64,000 nucleotides of DNA from Sorangium cellulosum So ce56 (GTDB taxonomy: Bacteria > Myxococcota_A > Polyangia > Polyangiales > Polyangiaceae): NCBI RefSeq assembly GCF_000067165.1, contig NC_010162.1, positions 11,520,501-11,584,500 of the forward strand, in the 5' to 3' direction. A program made the translations under genes and the position numbers. The notes beneath the pieces were generated by a model. The model was given only the letters and a program-made list of their open reading frames with translations, was not told where the DNA came from and made no database searches. This document shows, piece after piece, positions 55,694 to 64,000 of this stretch. The first letter of the stretch is position 1. Every line of letters starts with the position of its first letter.

Positions 55694-56416
55694 ATGGACA
55701 GGTGCGCGTCGATGTTCCCCGCTGGTTGGTTCACGTCCGGTCCCGACGTGCTTTGGGGCATGTCTTCGACCTACGGGTTCGTCCCCTACGAGATCCTCCC
55801 AGTATTGCCTGATGTGCCGTTCGATGGCTCGTTCAGCTGGCTCCCGCCTCTCCCCGCTCGGAGGAGTCCGCTCACCTACGAGGAAGAGCACGGCGATGGC
55901 TCACTGGCGTCCTTACCCCGATTGCGTGCCGAAGCGCGAGGTCGGGGACTCGAAATACCCGAGGTGTTCATGCGATTCGTTGCGACGCCTGCCATCTACG
56001 AGCGGGTCCCCAGCATCACTGGCTGCTTCCTCGGGTTCTCGATGAGCGTGGTAAGGGACCCTTCCTCGTCACGCGGTGGGATGCTGCGGTTCTTGAATGA
56101 TTCCCAGGGTTGCGCCTTCTGGTACCTCTACATGACCCCCAGCGGCGATCATTGTATCCTTGCGTCCGACCAATGGCTCGATGGCGGCGACGACGAACAG
56201 TCGGCGCTGGATCCGCAGCAGTGCTTCTGGTGTGCCCAAAGTCTTGAGCACTTTCTCTATCGGTTCTGGCTCGAGGACGAGATCTGGACGCGCGTGAAAC
56301 GCAATCAGCCATTATCCCCTGAGCAACAGCAATACCTTGCTGACGCCATCGCGGCGCGTCATCGCCTTCCAGCGCCGTCGCAGCGTATCGACGGTAGCCA
56401 CCCAACAAGGTGTTGA
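55694..56416 (+). CDS. Unknown protein in a gene-cassette position
   Basis: 240 aa from ATG 55694, only ten bases after the attC R' box, with AGGA just upstream. The stop is TGA 56414-56416, inside a half attC. No family is recognised. The protein is rich in Trp, Phe and Tyr (QGCAFWYLYMTPSG, QCFWCAQSLEHFLYRFW), and acidic around residues 160-180. It resembles in style the SUKH-type immunity proteins of toxin systems, but no motif confirms this. Base composition is lower in GC than its neighbours, which fits a mobile cassette origin. Confidence 0.7.
   Translation: MDRCASMFPAGWFTSGPDVLWGMSSTYGFVPYEILPVLPDVPFDGSFSWLPPLPARRSPLTYEEEHGDGSLASLPRLRAEARGRGLEIPEVFMRFVATPAIYERVPSITGCFLGFSMSVVRDPSSSRGGMLRFLNDSQGCAFWYLYMTPSGDHCILASDQWLDGGDDEQSALDPQQCFWCAQSLEHFLYRFWLEDEIWTRVKRNQPLSPEQQQYLADAIAARHRLPAPSQRIDGSHPTRC
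56400..56415. other. Half attC site (5' part only)
   Basis: ACCCAAC (56400-56406), spacer AA, GGTGTT (56409-56414) and G 56415 match the first half of the attC at 55597 (GCCCAAC AA GGCGTT G). I find no L' or R' counterpart within the next 150 bp, so the 3' half has been lost or replaced. Confidence 0.65.
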
Positions 56417-56554
56417 AGCAGGCGGCCGCGCCTCGTCTTGATCTCTCACCGTCCTTCCTCTCGACCGTGGTGAAGTACCAGGCGCAACGCTCGCTGAGCG
56501 CGCGATGAGAGGCGGCCCCTGGGCATCAGGGAGCCGACGGTCCGCCGTCGCGGC

Positions 56555-57373
56555 TCACATGTCAAGCAAGAGCTGCGTCAGGATGTAGTTCGTGACGAGC
56601 ACGGTGACGCAGCTCTCGACGACCGCGCGCGTGGTGGCGACGCCGACGCCGCGCGCGCCGCCCGAGGCGTAGAAGCCGTGGCGGCACGAGATCGACGAGA
56701 CGATGAAGCCGAAGACGCACGCCTTGATGAGCCCCATGGAGATGTCCTTGGGGAGGGCGAAGTCGCGGATGCTCTGGAAGAACGCGCCCTCGTCGCCGCC
56801 GAGCCAGAGCACGGCGACGAGGTACGAGCCGCACATGCCGACGCTCGTGTACAGGATGCAGAGCAGCGGCAGCATCACCGTCGCGGCGAAGAGCCGGGGC
56901 GAGAGCAGGTACTGCACGGGGCTCACGCCCATCGTCGCGATCGCGTCGATCTGCTCGGTGACGCGCATGTTGCCGAGCTCCGCGGCCATCGCGCTGCCGG
57001 CGCGGGCGGTGACCATGATCGCGGAGAAGACCGGCGCGAGCTCGCGGGCCAGCGAGACCGCGACGAGGCCGCCGACGCGGCCCTCGGCGCTGAACGCGCG
57101 CAGCGCGTAGGACGTCTGCAGCGTGACGACCATGCCGCTGAAGACGCCGGTCAGGCCGACGATGAAGACCGACTGCGCGCCCATGAAGTCCATCGCCGCG
57201 AGGAACTGGGCGGGGCGGAACGGCGGGCGCACGAGCCAGACGATCGTCTGGAAGGTGAGCGTGACGATGTTGCCGATGTTGTCGAGGAACGCGAGGACCG
57301 GCTCCAGCGCCCTGTCGAGCAGCTCGCTGCGGCTGGTCTCAGCGCCTTCCTTCACGGTGCGCTCTTGTACCAC
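56555..57373 (-). CDS. MlaE-family ABC transporter permease
   Basis: 272 aa from GTG 57373; GTG 57355 is an alternative. MlaE fold: FMGAQSVFIVGLTGVFSGMV, the signature SLARELAPVFSAIMVTARAG with SAMAAELGNMRVTEQIDAI, and later helices to LVTNYILTQLLLDM. It would act with an MlaF ATPase and an MCE-domain protein in retrograde or anterograde phospholipid transport across the envelope. Those partners are not downstream; the gene to its 3' side is the unknown cassette gene on the other strand. It is divergent from the Septu-like pair. Confidence 0.93.
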   Translation of the reverse strand: MVQERTVKEGAETSRSELLDRALEPVLAFLDNIGNIVTLTFQTIVWLVRPPFRPAQFLAAMDFMGAQSVFIVGLTGVFSGMVVTLQTSYALRAFSAEGRVGGLVAVSLARELAPVFSAIMVTARAGSAMAAELGNMRVTEQIDAIATMGVSPVQYLLSPRLFAATVMLPLLCILYTSVGMCGSYLVAVLWLGGDEGAFFQSIRDFALPKDISMGLIKACVFGFIVSSISCRHGFYASGGARGVGVATTRAVVESCVTVLVTNYILTQLLLDM

Positions 57374-57778
57374 GCAACGCCGCCGCGCACGGGGCCCGGC
57401 TCGCGACGACCCCGCGCGCCCGCTCGCCCGCGCTGCGGCGCGCGCTTCGCGCCGGCGTACGGCCGGGGAAGGCCGCCCGGCGAGCGGACGCCCGGCCTGA
57501 GGGGCCCTCGCGGTGGCAAATGGGGGCGCAGGGGGAGGTGCCCGCGGCGGCGACTCCGGGAGGCCCACGGGGTAGAGGGCTGCACTGCGGTCGTGCCTTC
57601 GCACCATGCGGTGGCACCTGGCTGCGCCATGGTGGAGGCATGGCACCGGCAAGAGGCGCGGGAGGACGCGATCCTCTCGGCGCTCAACCTGCCCAAGACG
57701 GCGGCCGGCGGACCCGGCGATCCTGGCGAAAACCGCTAGCTCCCCAGGTTTCCAGCGCGTATCACCCATCGAGCCTCG
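57374..57778. other. Intergenic region between mlaE and the Septu-like module
   Basis: 405 bp. A 36-codon frame (57629-57739, MVEAWHRQEAREDAILSALN and on) looks protein-like because of its charge pattern but has no recognised family or clear ribosome site; it might be a small gene. Otherwise nothing is evident. The sequence contains the likely promoter of the plus-strand pair. Confidence 0.4.
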
Positions 57779-59110
57779 ATGCGAATCGACGAGATCCGGC
57801 TGATCAACTTCCGCGCCTTCGAGCGGTTCGCGCTGCATCTGGAGCCGCGGCTCACGGTGCTCGTCGGCCGCAACGGGACGGGCAAGACGACCGTGCTCGA
57901 AGGGCTGGCAGTGGCGCTGGGCGCGTGGTTGAGCTTCTTCAACGCGAGCCGGGACGACCGCCCGATCCCGAAGTCGGCGGCGCGCTTCGTTACCACGATG
58001 CACGGTGGCGTCCCGAGCATGGCGACGTGCTACCCGGTGCGCGTCGAAGCGAGCGGTGAAACCCCGCTGGGCCACGTGGCGTGGGCGAGGGAGCTTCGCG
58101 GCGCAGACAGCCGCACGACGACGGGCGTCACCAAGTCCGGTCGGGAAGGTCCGCTGGAGGCGACCCGGTTCATGCCTCATGGCATCGACGATGCGATATC
58201 GGGCGCCGAGCCCATCGCGCTCCCGGTGCTCGCCTATTACGGAACAGGTCGGCTGTGGCACCACAAGCGGGACAGGAACCCCGAGAGGGCGGGCTTGAAG
58301 TCGAGGCTGCAAGGCTACCGGGCTGCCCTCGAGGCCGCGTCCGACCAGAAGGGGTTCGAGGCCTGGATGGCCTGGCGTGAGGAGGATCGTGTCCAGCGCC
58401 TCGCTCGCGCCGCGGAGGAGGGGCGCCCGCTCACCGAGGTGCGGAGCCCCGAGCTGGAGGGGGTGAGCGCGGCGGCCTGCGCCTGCCTCGAGGGCGCTCG
58501 TCGGATCTATTACAGCGCCAACCACCAGGAGCTGCGCGTCGACTTCGTCGATGGCTCCTCCCTCCCGTTCGGCGCCCTCTCCGACGGCCAGCGGAACCTC
58601 ATCGCGGTGGCGGCAGACATCGCGTGGCGTGCGACGCAGCTCAACCCATCCTTCGGGGCCGAGGCTCCGGCGCGGGCGGCGGGCGTCGTGCTCATCGACG
58701 AGGTGGACCTCCACCTCCACCCCGCGTGGCAATGGCGCGTGCTGGACGATCTCCTTCGCGCGTTCCCGGGCCTCCAGTTCGTCGTGACGACGCACTCGCC
58801 TCAGGTGATGTCCGCTGCCCCGCGCGGCTCGGTGCGTCTCCTCGACCCGGATCACCAGGCGCACCGGGTCGAGAGGATCGCGGGCAAGGACTCCAACACC
58901 GTCCTGGAGGACATCCTCGGCGCTCCTTCACGCTTGAAGGAGACACGGGAGAAGCTCGACATGCTGGCGCGGTTGATCGACGACGGCCAGCTCGTGGAGG
59001 CGAAGGCGCTGCTGGCGGAGCTGTCGGGCTTTCTCGGCGAGGACGACGCTCAGATCGTCGCCGCGCGATGGGAGCTCGCCATGGCGGAGACCGGCGATGC
59101 GTCGGATTGA
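57779..59110 (+). CDS. PtuA-like AAA ATPase (Septu-type defence)
   Basis: 443 aa. RecF-like start RIDEIRLINFRAFERF, Walker A GRNGTGKT at 30-37, a long insertion (about 50-270), LPFGALSDGQRNLIAVAADI as ABC-type signature, Walker B GVVLIDEVDLHLHPAWQWRV, and VVTTHSPQVMSA. It overlaps the HNH gene by 14 bases, the expected arrangement of PtuA and PtuB. Known Septu ATPases sense phage infection and activate the nuclease. No reverse transcriptase is nearby, so a retron version is unlikely. Confidence 0.88.
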   Translation: MRIDEIRLINFRAFERFALHLEPRLTVLVGRNGTGKTTVLEGLAVALGAWLSFFNASRDDRPIPKSAARFVTTMHGGVPSMATCYPVRVEASGETPLGHVAWARELRGADSRTTTGVTKSGREGPLEATRFMPHGIDDAISGAEPIALPVLAYYGTGRLWHHKRDRNPERAGLKSRLQGYRAALEAASDQKGFEAWMAWREEDRVQRLARAAEEGRPLTEVRSPELEGVSAAACACLEGARRIYYSANHQELRVDFVDGSSLPFGALSDGQRNLIAVAADIAWRATQLNPSFGAEAPARAAGVVLIDEVDLHLHPAWQWRVLDDLLRAFPGLQFVVTTHSPQVMSAAPRGSVRLLDPDHQAHRVERIAGKDSNTVLEDILGAPSRLKETREKLDMLARLIDDGQLVEAKALLAELSGFLGEDDAQIVAARWELAMAETGDASD

Positions 59111-59795
59111 GAAGGACCGCGAGCCTGCTTGCCTGGCGGACCTCCGGGGCACGCCGGGCGCGGCCTGGAGCTCGGTGCACGGGGCGCAGCGGCAGCAGAT
59201 GCGGGAGCACGCGTTCAAGGAGCAGCACGGGCTTTGCGCGTACTGCATGTCCAGGCTGCCGGGACCGCCCAGCGCCGAGGGCATGAAGATCGAGCATTTC
59301 GAGACGCGCGCGCTGTCGCCGGAGCTGGTCTTCGACTGGGACAACCTCCTCGGGGTCTGCCTGGGCGACGTGGGCATCAGCGATGGCGGAGGACATCACC
59401 GCGACCGCTATCACTGCGACACTTACCGCGGACATCTCCCGAGGGAGGAGCAGCGGATCGAGCTGAACCCGGCGGCGTTTCCGCCCGACGTCAGCTCGAT
59501 GTTTTCGTATACAAACCAGGGGGAGATGCGCGCCGCGCACGGTCTGGAGCCCACGATGCGCGCCAGCGCTGAGGCGCAGATCGAGCGTTTGAACCTCAAC
59601 ATCGCCCGCCATCAACGAAACCGGAGGACCGCGATCGACGTCCTCCGGTCCGAATTTCAGAGGAAAGCGCCGAGGGCCGCGCGCGTGAAGGCGCTGCTGG
59701 AGCTTTCGACGACTCCAGATGCAGCCGGCCTCTTGCCGCCCTACTGCCAAGCAGCCGCCTACTATCTGGAAAAGAAGCTCCGGCAGCTCGGCTGA
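59097..59795 (+). CDS. PtuB-like HNH endonuclease
   Basis: 232 aa. HNH-type motifs: LCAYCMSRL with the Cys pair, MKIEHFETRALSPELVFDW with the catalytic His, WDNLLGVC, and HCDTYRG. These follow the TIGR02646/PtuB family, which is found in Septu and in retron-Ec78-type systems. It starts inside the ATPase gene (14-base overlap). It is predicted to cut DNA when released from the ATPase. Confidence 0.87.
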   Translation: MRRIEKDREPACLADLRGTPGAAWSSVHGAQRQQMREHAFKEQHGLCAYCMSRLPGPPSAEGMKIEHFETRALSPELVFDWDNLLGVCLGDVGISDGGGHHRDRYHCDTYRGHLPREEQRIELNPAAFPPDVSSMFSYTNQGEMRAAHGLEPTMRASAEAQIERLNLNIARHQRNRRTAIDVLRSEFQRKAPRAARVKALLELSTTPDAAGLLPPYCQAAAYYLEKKLRQLG

Positions 59796-59899
59796 AGCGG
59801 CAGATGAGGATCGCCGATGCGCCGAGGCGCATCGGGCCCATGCGGCAGCACCTCCACCGAACCGCTTGCCTGTGGCCACACCGCCACGATGAGCCGAGC

Positions 59900-60412
59900 T
59901 TACGAGAGCAGATCTCTCTCCAGCGCGGCGAGCACCTCGCCGCTCCGCGCGCCGGTCGCCCTGATCTCGGTGGCGCGGCCGGGCGCGGCCGGGTCCTCGG
60001 GGGCGGCGAGGTGGATCAGGAGCGCGTCGCCCCCGAGCGCCTCCACGAACGGCTCGCCCCACTCCACAACGACGAGCGCGCCCTCCGCGCGGCGCTCGCG
60101 CAGCCCGAGCTGGGCGAGCTCCGCGGCCGCGCCGTCGCGCGCGCCGTCCGCGGAGGACGCGCCCCCGAGGCGGTAGGCGTCGGCGTGCGCGATGGGGACC
60201 CGGCCCTCGTGCTCGTGGACCAGCGTGAACGTCGGGCTGGTGATCGGGAGCGCCGGCGGGACGCCGAGCGCCCGGCAGAGGGCGCGGGCGAAGAACGTCT
60301 TGCCGGCGCCGAGATCGCCGGCGAGGACGACCAGATCGCCGCCCGCGAGGCGCGCGGCCAGCGCGCGCGCGAGGCGGATGGTGCTGCGGCGGCTCGGCAG
60401 CTCGATGCGCAT
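59900..60412 (-). CDS. tsaE: tRNA threonylcarbamoyladenosine biosynthesis ATPase TsaE
   Basis: 170 aa. TsaE fold: Walker A VLAGDLGAGKTFFARAL near residue 31, ITSPTFTLVHEHEG, and VVVEWGEPF. It works with TsaB and TsaD to make t6A at position 37 of ANN-decoding tRNAs. The start lies three bases after the stop of the upstream gene on the same strand, so they are co-translated. TsaB and TsaD are not in the window. Confidence 0.93.
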   Translation of the reverse strand: MRIELPSRRSTIRLARALAARLAGGDLVVLAGDLGAGKTFFARALCRALGVPPALPITSPTFTLVHEHEGRVPIAHADAYRLGGASSADGARDGAAAELAQLGLRERRAEGALVVVEWGEPFVEALGGDALLIHLAAPEDPAAPGRATEIRATGARSGEVLAALERDLLS

Positions 60413-60415
60413 GCG

Positions 60416-61555
60416 TCAGAACCGGGCCCCGGCGCCGAGCGTCGCGCCGACCAGCAACAGGGAGCCGCCCCCCGTGGGAACCCACCGGAGGTTGCCGAGC
60501 TGGGCCTCGAGCTGCACCGAGGGGCTCAGCGCGAGCGCGACGTCGAGCGACGCCCCGAGCACCGGGTGGACCTCGAGATCGCCATGGTACGGCGTGAGAT
60601 CGGGGCCCACGGCGCCGGGGGCGGACCTGAAGAACGCGCCCGCGCGGAGCGACGGGCCGAGGTGGAGCGGGAACGCGCGCCAGGCCCCGTCGTGCGGCGT
60701 CAGGCTGGGCGTCAGCAGCAGGCGCGCGCCGCCCTCGATCCAGCCGGCGAAGGGGCCGGCCAGGTTGCCGCCGCCGCCGGCGAACAGCTCGAGCCCGCGG
60801 TCGCCGGGCGCATAGGCCACGCGCGCCTCCCCGACCAGCGAGGCCGCGCTGCCGCTCGCGCCCGGGAGGCGCGCCGCCGCGACGGCCAGCCCGAGCGACG
60901 CGGACAGGGCGACCCGGCGCCCGCCCGAGTACGCCGGCCAGACGCGCTCCGGCCCGAGGGGATACGCCATCAGCACCTCCTTCGCGGGCGGCGCGGGCGG
61001 CGGCGCCGGCACCGGGGGCAGCACGATCGCCCCTCCCGCGGACGGAGGCGGGGGCGCGCTCGCCGGAGCGGAGCGCGCGGCGCGCTCCCAGGGAAGCTCG
61101 CCGGCGCCGACGCCCTCCGGGCGGAGCAGGACCGCCAGCATCTCCTGCGTCTGCTGGGCCGATCGATCCCGGTCGACCTCCCTGGCGACCGACTCGACCC
61201 GGCCCGTCGAGGCGAGGTACGCGGTGAGCTCGATCCGGGTGGTCGTGACCGCGGGATCGACGGTGCCGGTCAGGACCCAGTCCGCGCCCGTCCGCGCGCC
61301 CACCGCGCGGTACTCGTCCGCGCTGTCGGCGACGCCGTCGGCGACGTCCTTGAGCGCGGCAGCGACGGCGCCGTCCGGCGCCGTGGCGTGGCCGAGGGCG
61401 GCGAGCCCGCGCGCGACCTCGGCCTGGGCGGCGCTCCGGGCGGCCTCGTCGGTGCCGCCGCGCGTGGGGAGCAACGCCACCCGATCGGCGAGCGCGGCAG
61501 GGGCGATCGCCAGGAGCGCGGCGGCGGCGGCACAGGAGAGGGCTCGGCGGATCAT
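60416..61555 (-). CDS. Exported protein with CsgG/FlgO-like N-domain and a beta-barrel-like C-domain
   Basis: 379 aa from ATG 61555. A signal peptide (MIRRALSCAAAAALLAIAPA) is followed by RVALLPTRGGTDEAARS and a region reading GARTGADWVLTGTVDP, resembling TolB/CsgG-type N-domains. A Pro-rich linker follows, then about 180 residues of alternating hydrophobic strands ending LVGATLGAGARF, with a terminal Phe typical of outer-membrane proteins. Function is unknown. It is co-transcribed with tsaE. Confidence 0.75.
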   Translation of the reverse strand: MIRRALSCAAAAALLAIAPAALADRVALLPTRGGTDEAARSAAQAEVARGLAALGHATAPDGAVAAALKDVADGVADSADEYRAVGARTGADWVLTGTVDPAVTTTRIELTAYLASTGRVESVAREVDRDRSAQQTQEMLAVLLRPEGVGAGELPWERAARSAPASAPPPPSAGGAIVLPPVPAPPPAPPAKEVLMAYPLGPERVWPAYSGGRRVALSASLGLAVAAARLPGASGSAASLVGEARVAYAPGDRGLELFAGGGGNLAGPFAGWIEGGARLLLTPSLTPHDGAWRAFPLHLGPSLRAGAFFRSAPGAVGPDLTPYHGDLEVHPVLGASLDVALALSPSVQLEAQLGNLRWVPTGGGSLLLVGATLGAGARF

Positions 61556-61676
61556 GCGGCGCCATGCTACGCCCGCCGGCAGCCCGGAGCAGCCCCGGGG
61601 CGACGCGCCGGCACGGTCTCCACGCGCGGCCTCGCGCGTCGTTCCCCGCGCCGACACGGCGCCGGCCGCGTGAGCC

Positions 61677-61712
61677 GCGTCGTTCACCGCGTCGTTCACC
61701 GCGTCGTTCACC
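61677..61712. repeat. 12-bp tandem repeat downstream of the LppC-like gene
   Basis: Three perfect copies of GCGTCGTTCACC (61677, 61689, 61701) lie in the intergenic gap between the exported-protein start and the LppC-like stop at 61728. The region of three copies is part of a longer, less regular CGCG/TTC stretch. Confidence 0.9.
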
Positions 61713-61727
61713 GCGCTTTCGCCCCGC

Positions 61728-63788
61728 TCATCGCGCTTTCCCGCTCTCGCGGTAGCCGATCACCCGCGGCAGCACGCGCCGCCCGCCGAAGCCGCCCGCC
61801 GCCGTCGTCCAGAGCTCCGCCGTCGCGGTGCTCATGGCGCTCGCCGCGGCGAGGCGCCGCGCCTTCACCTCCGCAGGGTCCTCGGTGCCCGTCTTCGGCA
61901 GCCGCTGCACGCCGGCCCAGGCGAGCACGCCGGCGTCGCGCCCGAGCGCCGCCCAGAAGCTCGGCGGCGACGGATGGGTCGCGAGCCACGCCGCGAGCGC
62001 GGCCGCCGCGCCCGAGGCAGGCGTCGCCCTGGGATCGCCCGCGCCCTGCGGAGGCAGCGCGCCGGAGGGCGCCGCGAGGAGCGGGAAGATTCCCGCCGTC
62101 GCGACGAGCGATCCCGGCGGCGGCGCGACGGCCGCCTCGAAGGCGAGCGCGATCGTCACCGAGCGGGGAGCGGCGCGGAGCGCCTGGTCCGCGCAGCGCG
62201 CGTCGCCCGCGAGGACCACCCCGCGGATGGCCGGGGGCCGGAGAGCGCGCGCGTCGAAGGTCCCGTCGCAGGGGAGCGCGAGCGCGATGCCATGCTCGGC
62301 CAGCGGCGCGGCGCCCGCGGCCCCCGCGGCGCCCGCCGGCGCGGCCCCGGTAGCGCCCGCCGTCGCGGCCCCGGCGGCGCCCGCCGTCGCGGGGGCCGCG
62401 TCCTTCTGGACATCGGCATCGCCGCCCACGAGCGCCACCGGCTTCGCGCCCCGCTCCGCGAGCGCGGCGGCGAGCACCTCGATGCTCCTCGCGGGCTCCT
62501 CGCCCACGACGAAGACGAACGCGCCGTCCAGCGCCGCCGGCTCCGGCGGGTGGACGAGCAGCACCGGGATCGCGTGCGTCCGCGCGAACTTCGCCGCCTC
62601 GGTCGCCTGCTCCCGATCGGAGCCGGCGATGAGCACCGCGGCGCCCTCGGCGGTGAGGCTGCTCAGCGCCTCGTCCACGCTGCCCTCGCCGCCGTCGTCG
62701 CGGCTCACGAGCCGCGCGTCCGAGCCCGGCCGGAGCAGCCCGAGCCCGTGCGCCACGCCGGTGGCGATCTCGACGCCCCGGCGGCGCGACGCGGCCGTGC
62801 GCGTCGACAGCAGCAGGCCGACCGTGGGCGGCTCGACGCGCGCGGCCCCCGCGCCGGCCGCGAGCTCGAAGATCGCGTCGCGCTGGGTGCCGAGCGCCGC
62901 GTCGGCCCGATCGAGCAGCTCCTTCGCGAGCGCCACGTCGCGGCGCTCGCGGGCGACGATCGCGAGGCGCTCGGCGACCAGCGAGCGCAGGTCGACCTCC
63001 GGGCTCACGACCTCGCCGGTCGCCCGCCCGTCGCGGAGCGCCCGGACGAGGTGATCGATCGGCACCTCGCGCAGCTGCGCCCCGATCTGCGCCCGGACGG
63101 CGGCGCGCCGGTCGTCGTCGGCCTCGCGCAGCCAGACGCTCATCAGCTCGATCGCCTGCGTCCACGCGCCCGCCTCCATCGCGGCGGCGGTGACCTCCTC
63201 GTTGAGGAGCGCGCGCACGTACGCGTCGACCATCTTGCTCACCAGCGGGCGCAGCACCCCGAAGGCGGGCCTCGGCTTGCCGGCTCGCCGGAGCGCCGCG
63301 CCGCGGATCACGCGCGCGAGATCTCCGACCGCGCTCCGCCCCGCCGCCTCGACCTCGGCCGCGAGCGCCTCGGCGCGGCGCAGGTCCCCGCGCTCCAGGG
63401 CGATCCACGCGAGGTGGACGGTCGCGACGCGCGCGAGGTCGTCGGAGGCGTGGCGCCCCCGGAAGGCGAGGAGCTCCGGCTCGAGCGCGACGCGCTCCGC
63501 GCGCGCGCCGTTCGCGAAGCGCGAGAGGAGGGGGCGCAGCTCGGCCTGGGCCGCGGGCGACCCGGCCAGCGCCGGGCTCACCTGCGGCGCTCCGCCGTCC
63601 TGCGCGCCGCAGCCGGCGCCGGCGGTCGCGGCGGCGAGCGCGAGCAGGGCCGCGGCCGCGATCGCGGCCACGCGGGCGTGACGTGGCCGACGTTGCCCGG
63701 CGGCGCCGCGGCGCGGGCGAGATGCCGCGCCGCCGCTCGACGCGCCAAAGGCAGCCGAAAACCGGCCGGAACTGTTGACTGCGTTCAC
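61728..63788 (-). CDS. LppC-like periplasmic-binding-fold lipoprotein
   Basis: 686 aa from GTG 63788. A signal with lipobox TAGAGC precedes an all-helical, TPR-like region (about 80-320). The C-terminal half is a type 1 periplasmic-binding fold: VGLLLSTRTAASRRRGVEIA, LIAGSDREQATEAAKFARTH, and VFVVGEEPARSIEVLAA. This is the layout of LppC/LpoA, the outer-membrane activator of penicillin-binding proteins, or of branched-chain substrate-binding proteins. A Gly/Ala-rich insert (about residues 472-500) interrupts it. Divergent from sdhC. Confidence 0.75.
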   Translation of the reverse strand: MNAVNSSGRFSAAFGASSGGAASRPRRGAAGQRRPRHARVAAIAAAALLALAAATAGAGCGAQDGGAPQVSPALAGSPAAQAELRPLLSRFANGARAERVALEPELLAFRGRHASDDLARVATVHLAWIALERGDLRRAEALAAEVEAAGRSAVGDLARVIRGAALRRAGKPRPAFGVLRPLVSKMVDAYVRALLNEEVTAAAMEAGAWTQAIELMSVWLREADDDRRAAVRAQIGAQLREVPIDHLVRALRDGRATGEVVSPEVDLRSLVAERLAIVARERRDVALAKELLDRADAALGTQRDAIFELAAGAGAARVEPPTVGLLLSTRTAASRRRGVEIATGVAHGLGLLRPGSDARLVSRDDGGEGSVDEALSSLTAEGAAVLIAGSDREQATEAAKFARTHAIPVLLVHPPEPAALDGAFVFVVGEEPARSIEVLAAALAERGAKPVALVGGDADVQKDAAPATAGAAGAATAGATGAAPAGAAGAAGAAPLAEHGIALALPCDGTFDARALRPPAIRGVVLAGDARCADQALRAAPRSVTIALAFEAAVAPPPGSLVATAGIFPLLAAPSGALPPQGAGDPRATPASGAAAALAAWLATHPSPPSFWAALGRDAGVLAWAGVQRLPKTGTEDPAEVKARRLAAASAMSTATAELWTTAAGGFGGRRVLPRVIGYRESGKAR

Positions 63789-63847
63789 CTTGACGTCACC
63801 CGGGGCATCCCATACACCCGCCGCGCCCGCCTTCCATCGAGGTCAGC

Positions 63848-64000
63848 GTGTCCGAGGCAACCCCCGCGAGATCGCTCTTTCACGAGAGCCGCCGGTCCTT
63901 TCTCCTGCGCAAGCTGCATTCTCTCACCGGCGCCCTCCCCGTGGGCGGTTTCCTGCTCTTCCATTTCTGGACGAACGCGAAGGCGCTCCAGGGGCAGGAG
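63848..64000 (+). CDS. sdhC: Succinate dehydrogenase cytochrome b558 subunit, start only
   Basis: The first 51 codons from GTG 63848 are visible. They read on to KLHSLTGALPVGGFLLFHFW and TNAKALQGQE, the N-terminal helix of the b558-type SdhC/FrdC with its HSLTG motif and the heme-ligand His region. The remaining helices and the sdhAB genes would follow to the right. Confidence 0.88.
   Translation, partial: MSEATPARSLFHESRRSFLLRKLHSLTGALPVGGFLLFHFWTNAKALQGQE

Noticed and set aside
56400..56554. A second full attC site
   Set aside because: Only R'' and L'' are present; no L' or R' boxes with GTTRRRY were found downstream.
57779..59795. Retron (Ec78-type) defence system
   Set aside because: The ATPase/HNH pair would fit as effector, but no reverse transcriptase or msr/msd-like region lies in the flanks.

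Overview
The window is very GC-rich (roughly 70 percent by eye) and has the marks of a large-genome myxobacterium of the Sorangium/Polyangium kind. These are a mixed NRPS/PKS locus, a TonB receptor carrying its own TonB domain, a cysteine-rich exported protein with a MYXO-CTERM-type tail, a Ser/Thr protein kinase, receiver-PATAN signalling, many lipoproteins, and GTG starts. The species assignment is an inference. Genes sit on both strands in short operons.

Region 1 (1-15.4 kb) is an iron-type secondary-metabolite locus. On the minus strand an NRPS (fatty acyl-AMP ligase, carrier, condensation, serine-type adenylation, carrier) overlaps by four bases a PKS (KS, malonyl-type AT, start of a KR region) that runs off the left edge. 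Divergently on the plus strand lie a TonB_C-receptor fusion, a propeller-like lipoprotein, a PepSY membrane protein and two small membrane proteins of the DUF3325/DUF3649 kind. The shared intergenic region holds a 15/19 match to the Fur box. Together this suggests iron-regulated synthesis of an acylated serine-polyketide metallophore plus its uptake and reduction. No catecholate genes are present, so it is not a myxochelin locus.

Region 2 (15.4-36 kb) is mostly housekeeping: tRNA-Ser(GCU), a receiver-PATAN regulator, aspS, a large membrane protein, a MoxR/DUF58/transglutaminase operon, a UbiA-CPBP-NUDIX-NAD kinase operon, HU, an ABC1 kinase, citrate synthase and a tail-anchored kinase.

Region 3 (36-45.7 kb) carries exported proteins (a PHM-like copper monooxygenase with an altered ligand, a repeat lipoprotein, the Cys-rich MYXO-CTERM protein, gamma-glutamyltransferase, a DUF885 peptidase) with a universal stress protein and purB.

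Region 4 (45.7-59.8 kb) is the accessory zone. It contains an AAA ATPase/DUF4276 pair and a PtuA/PtuB (Septu-like) pair, both probable defence modules. It also holds a deletion pseudogene of a 5'-3' exonuclease, and an integron-type attC site between an acetyltransferase and an unknown gene that ends inside a half attC. LarA-like, HAD, CysH, ArsA-like and divergent NAPRTase-like genes are interspersed, and an MlaE permease precedes the Septu-like pair. Region 5 (59.8-64 kb) has tsaE, an outer-membrane-type protein, an LppC-like lipoprotein and the start of sdhC.
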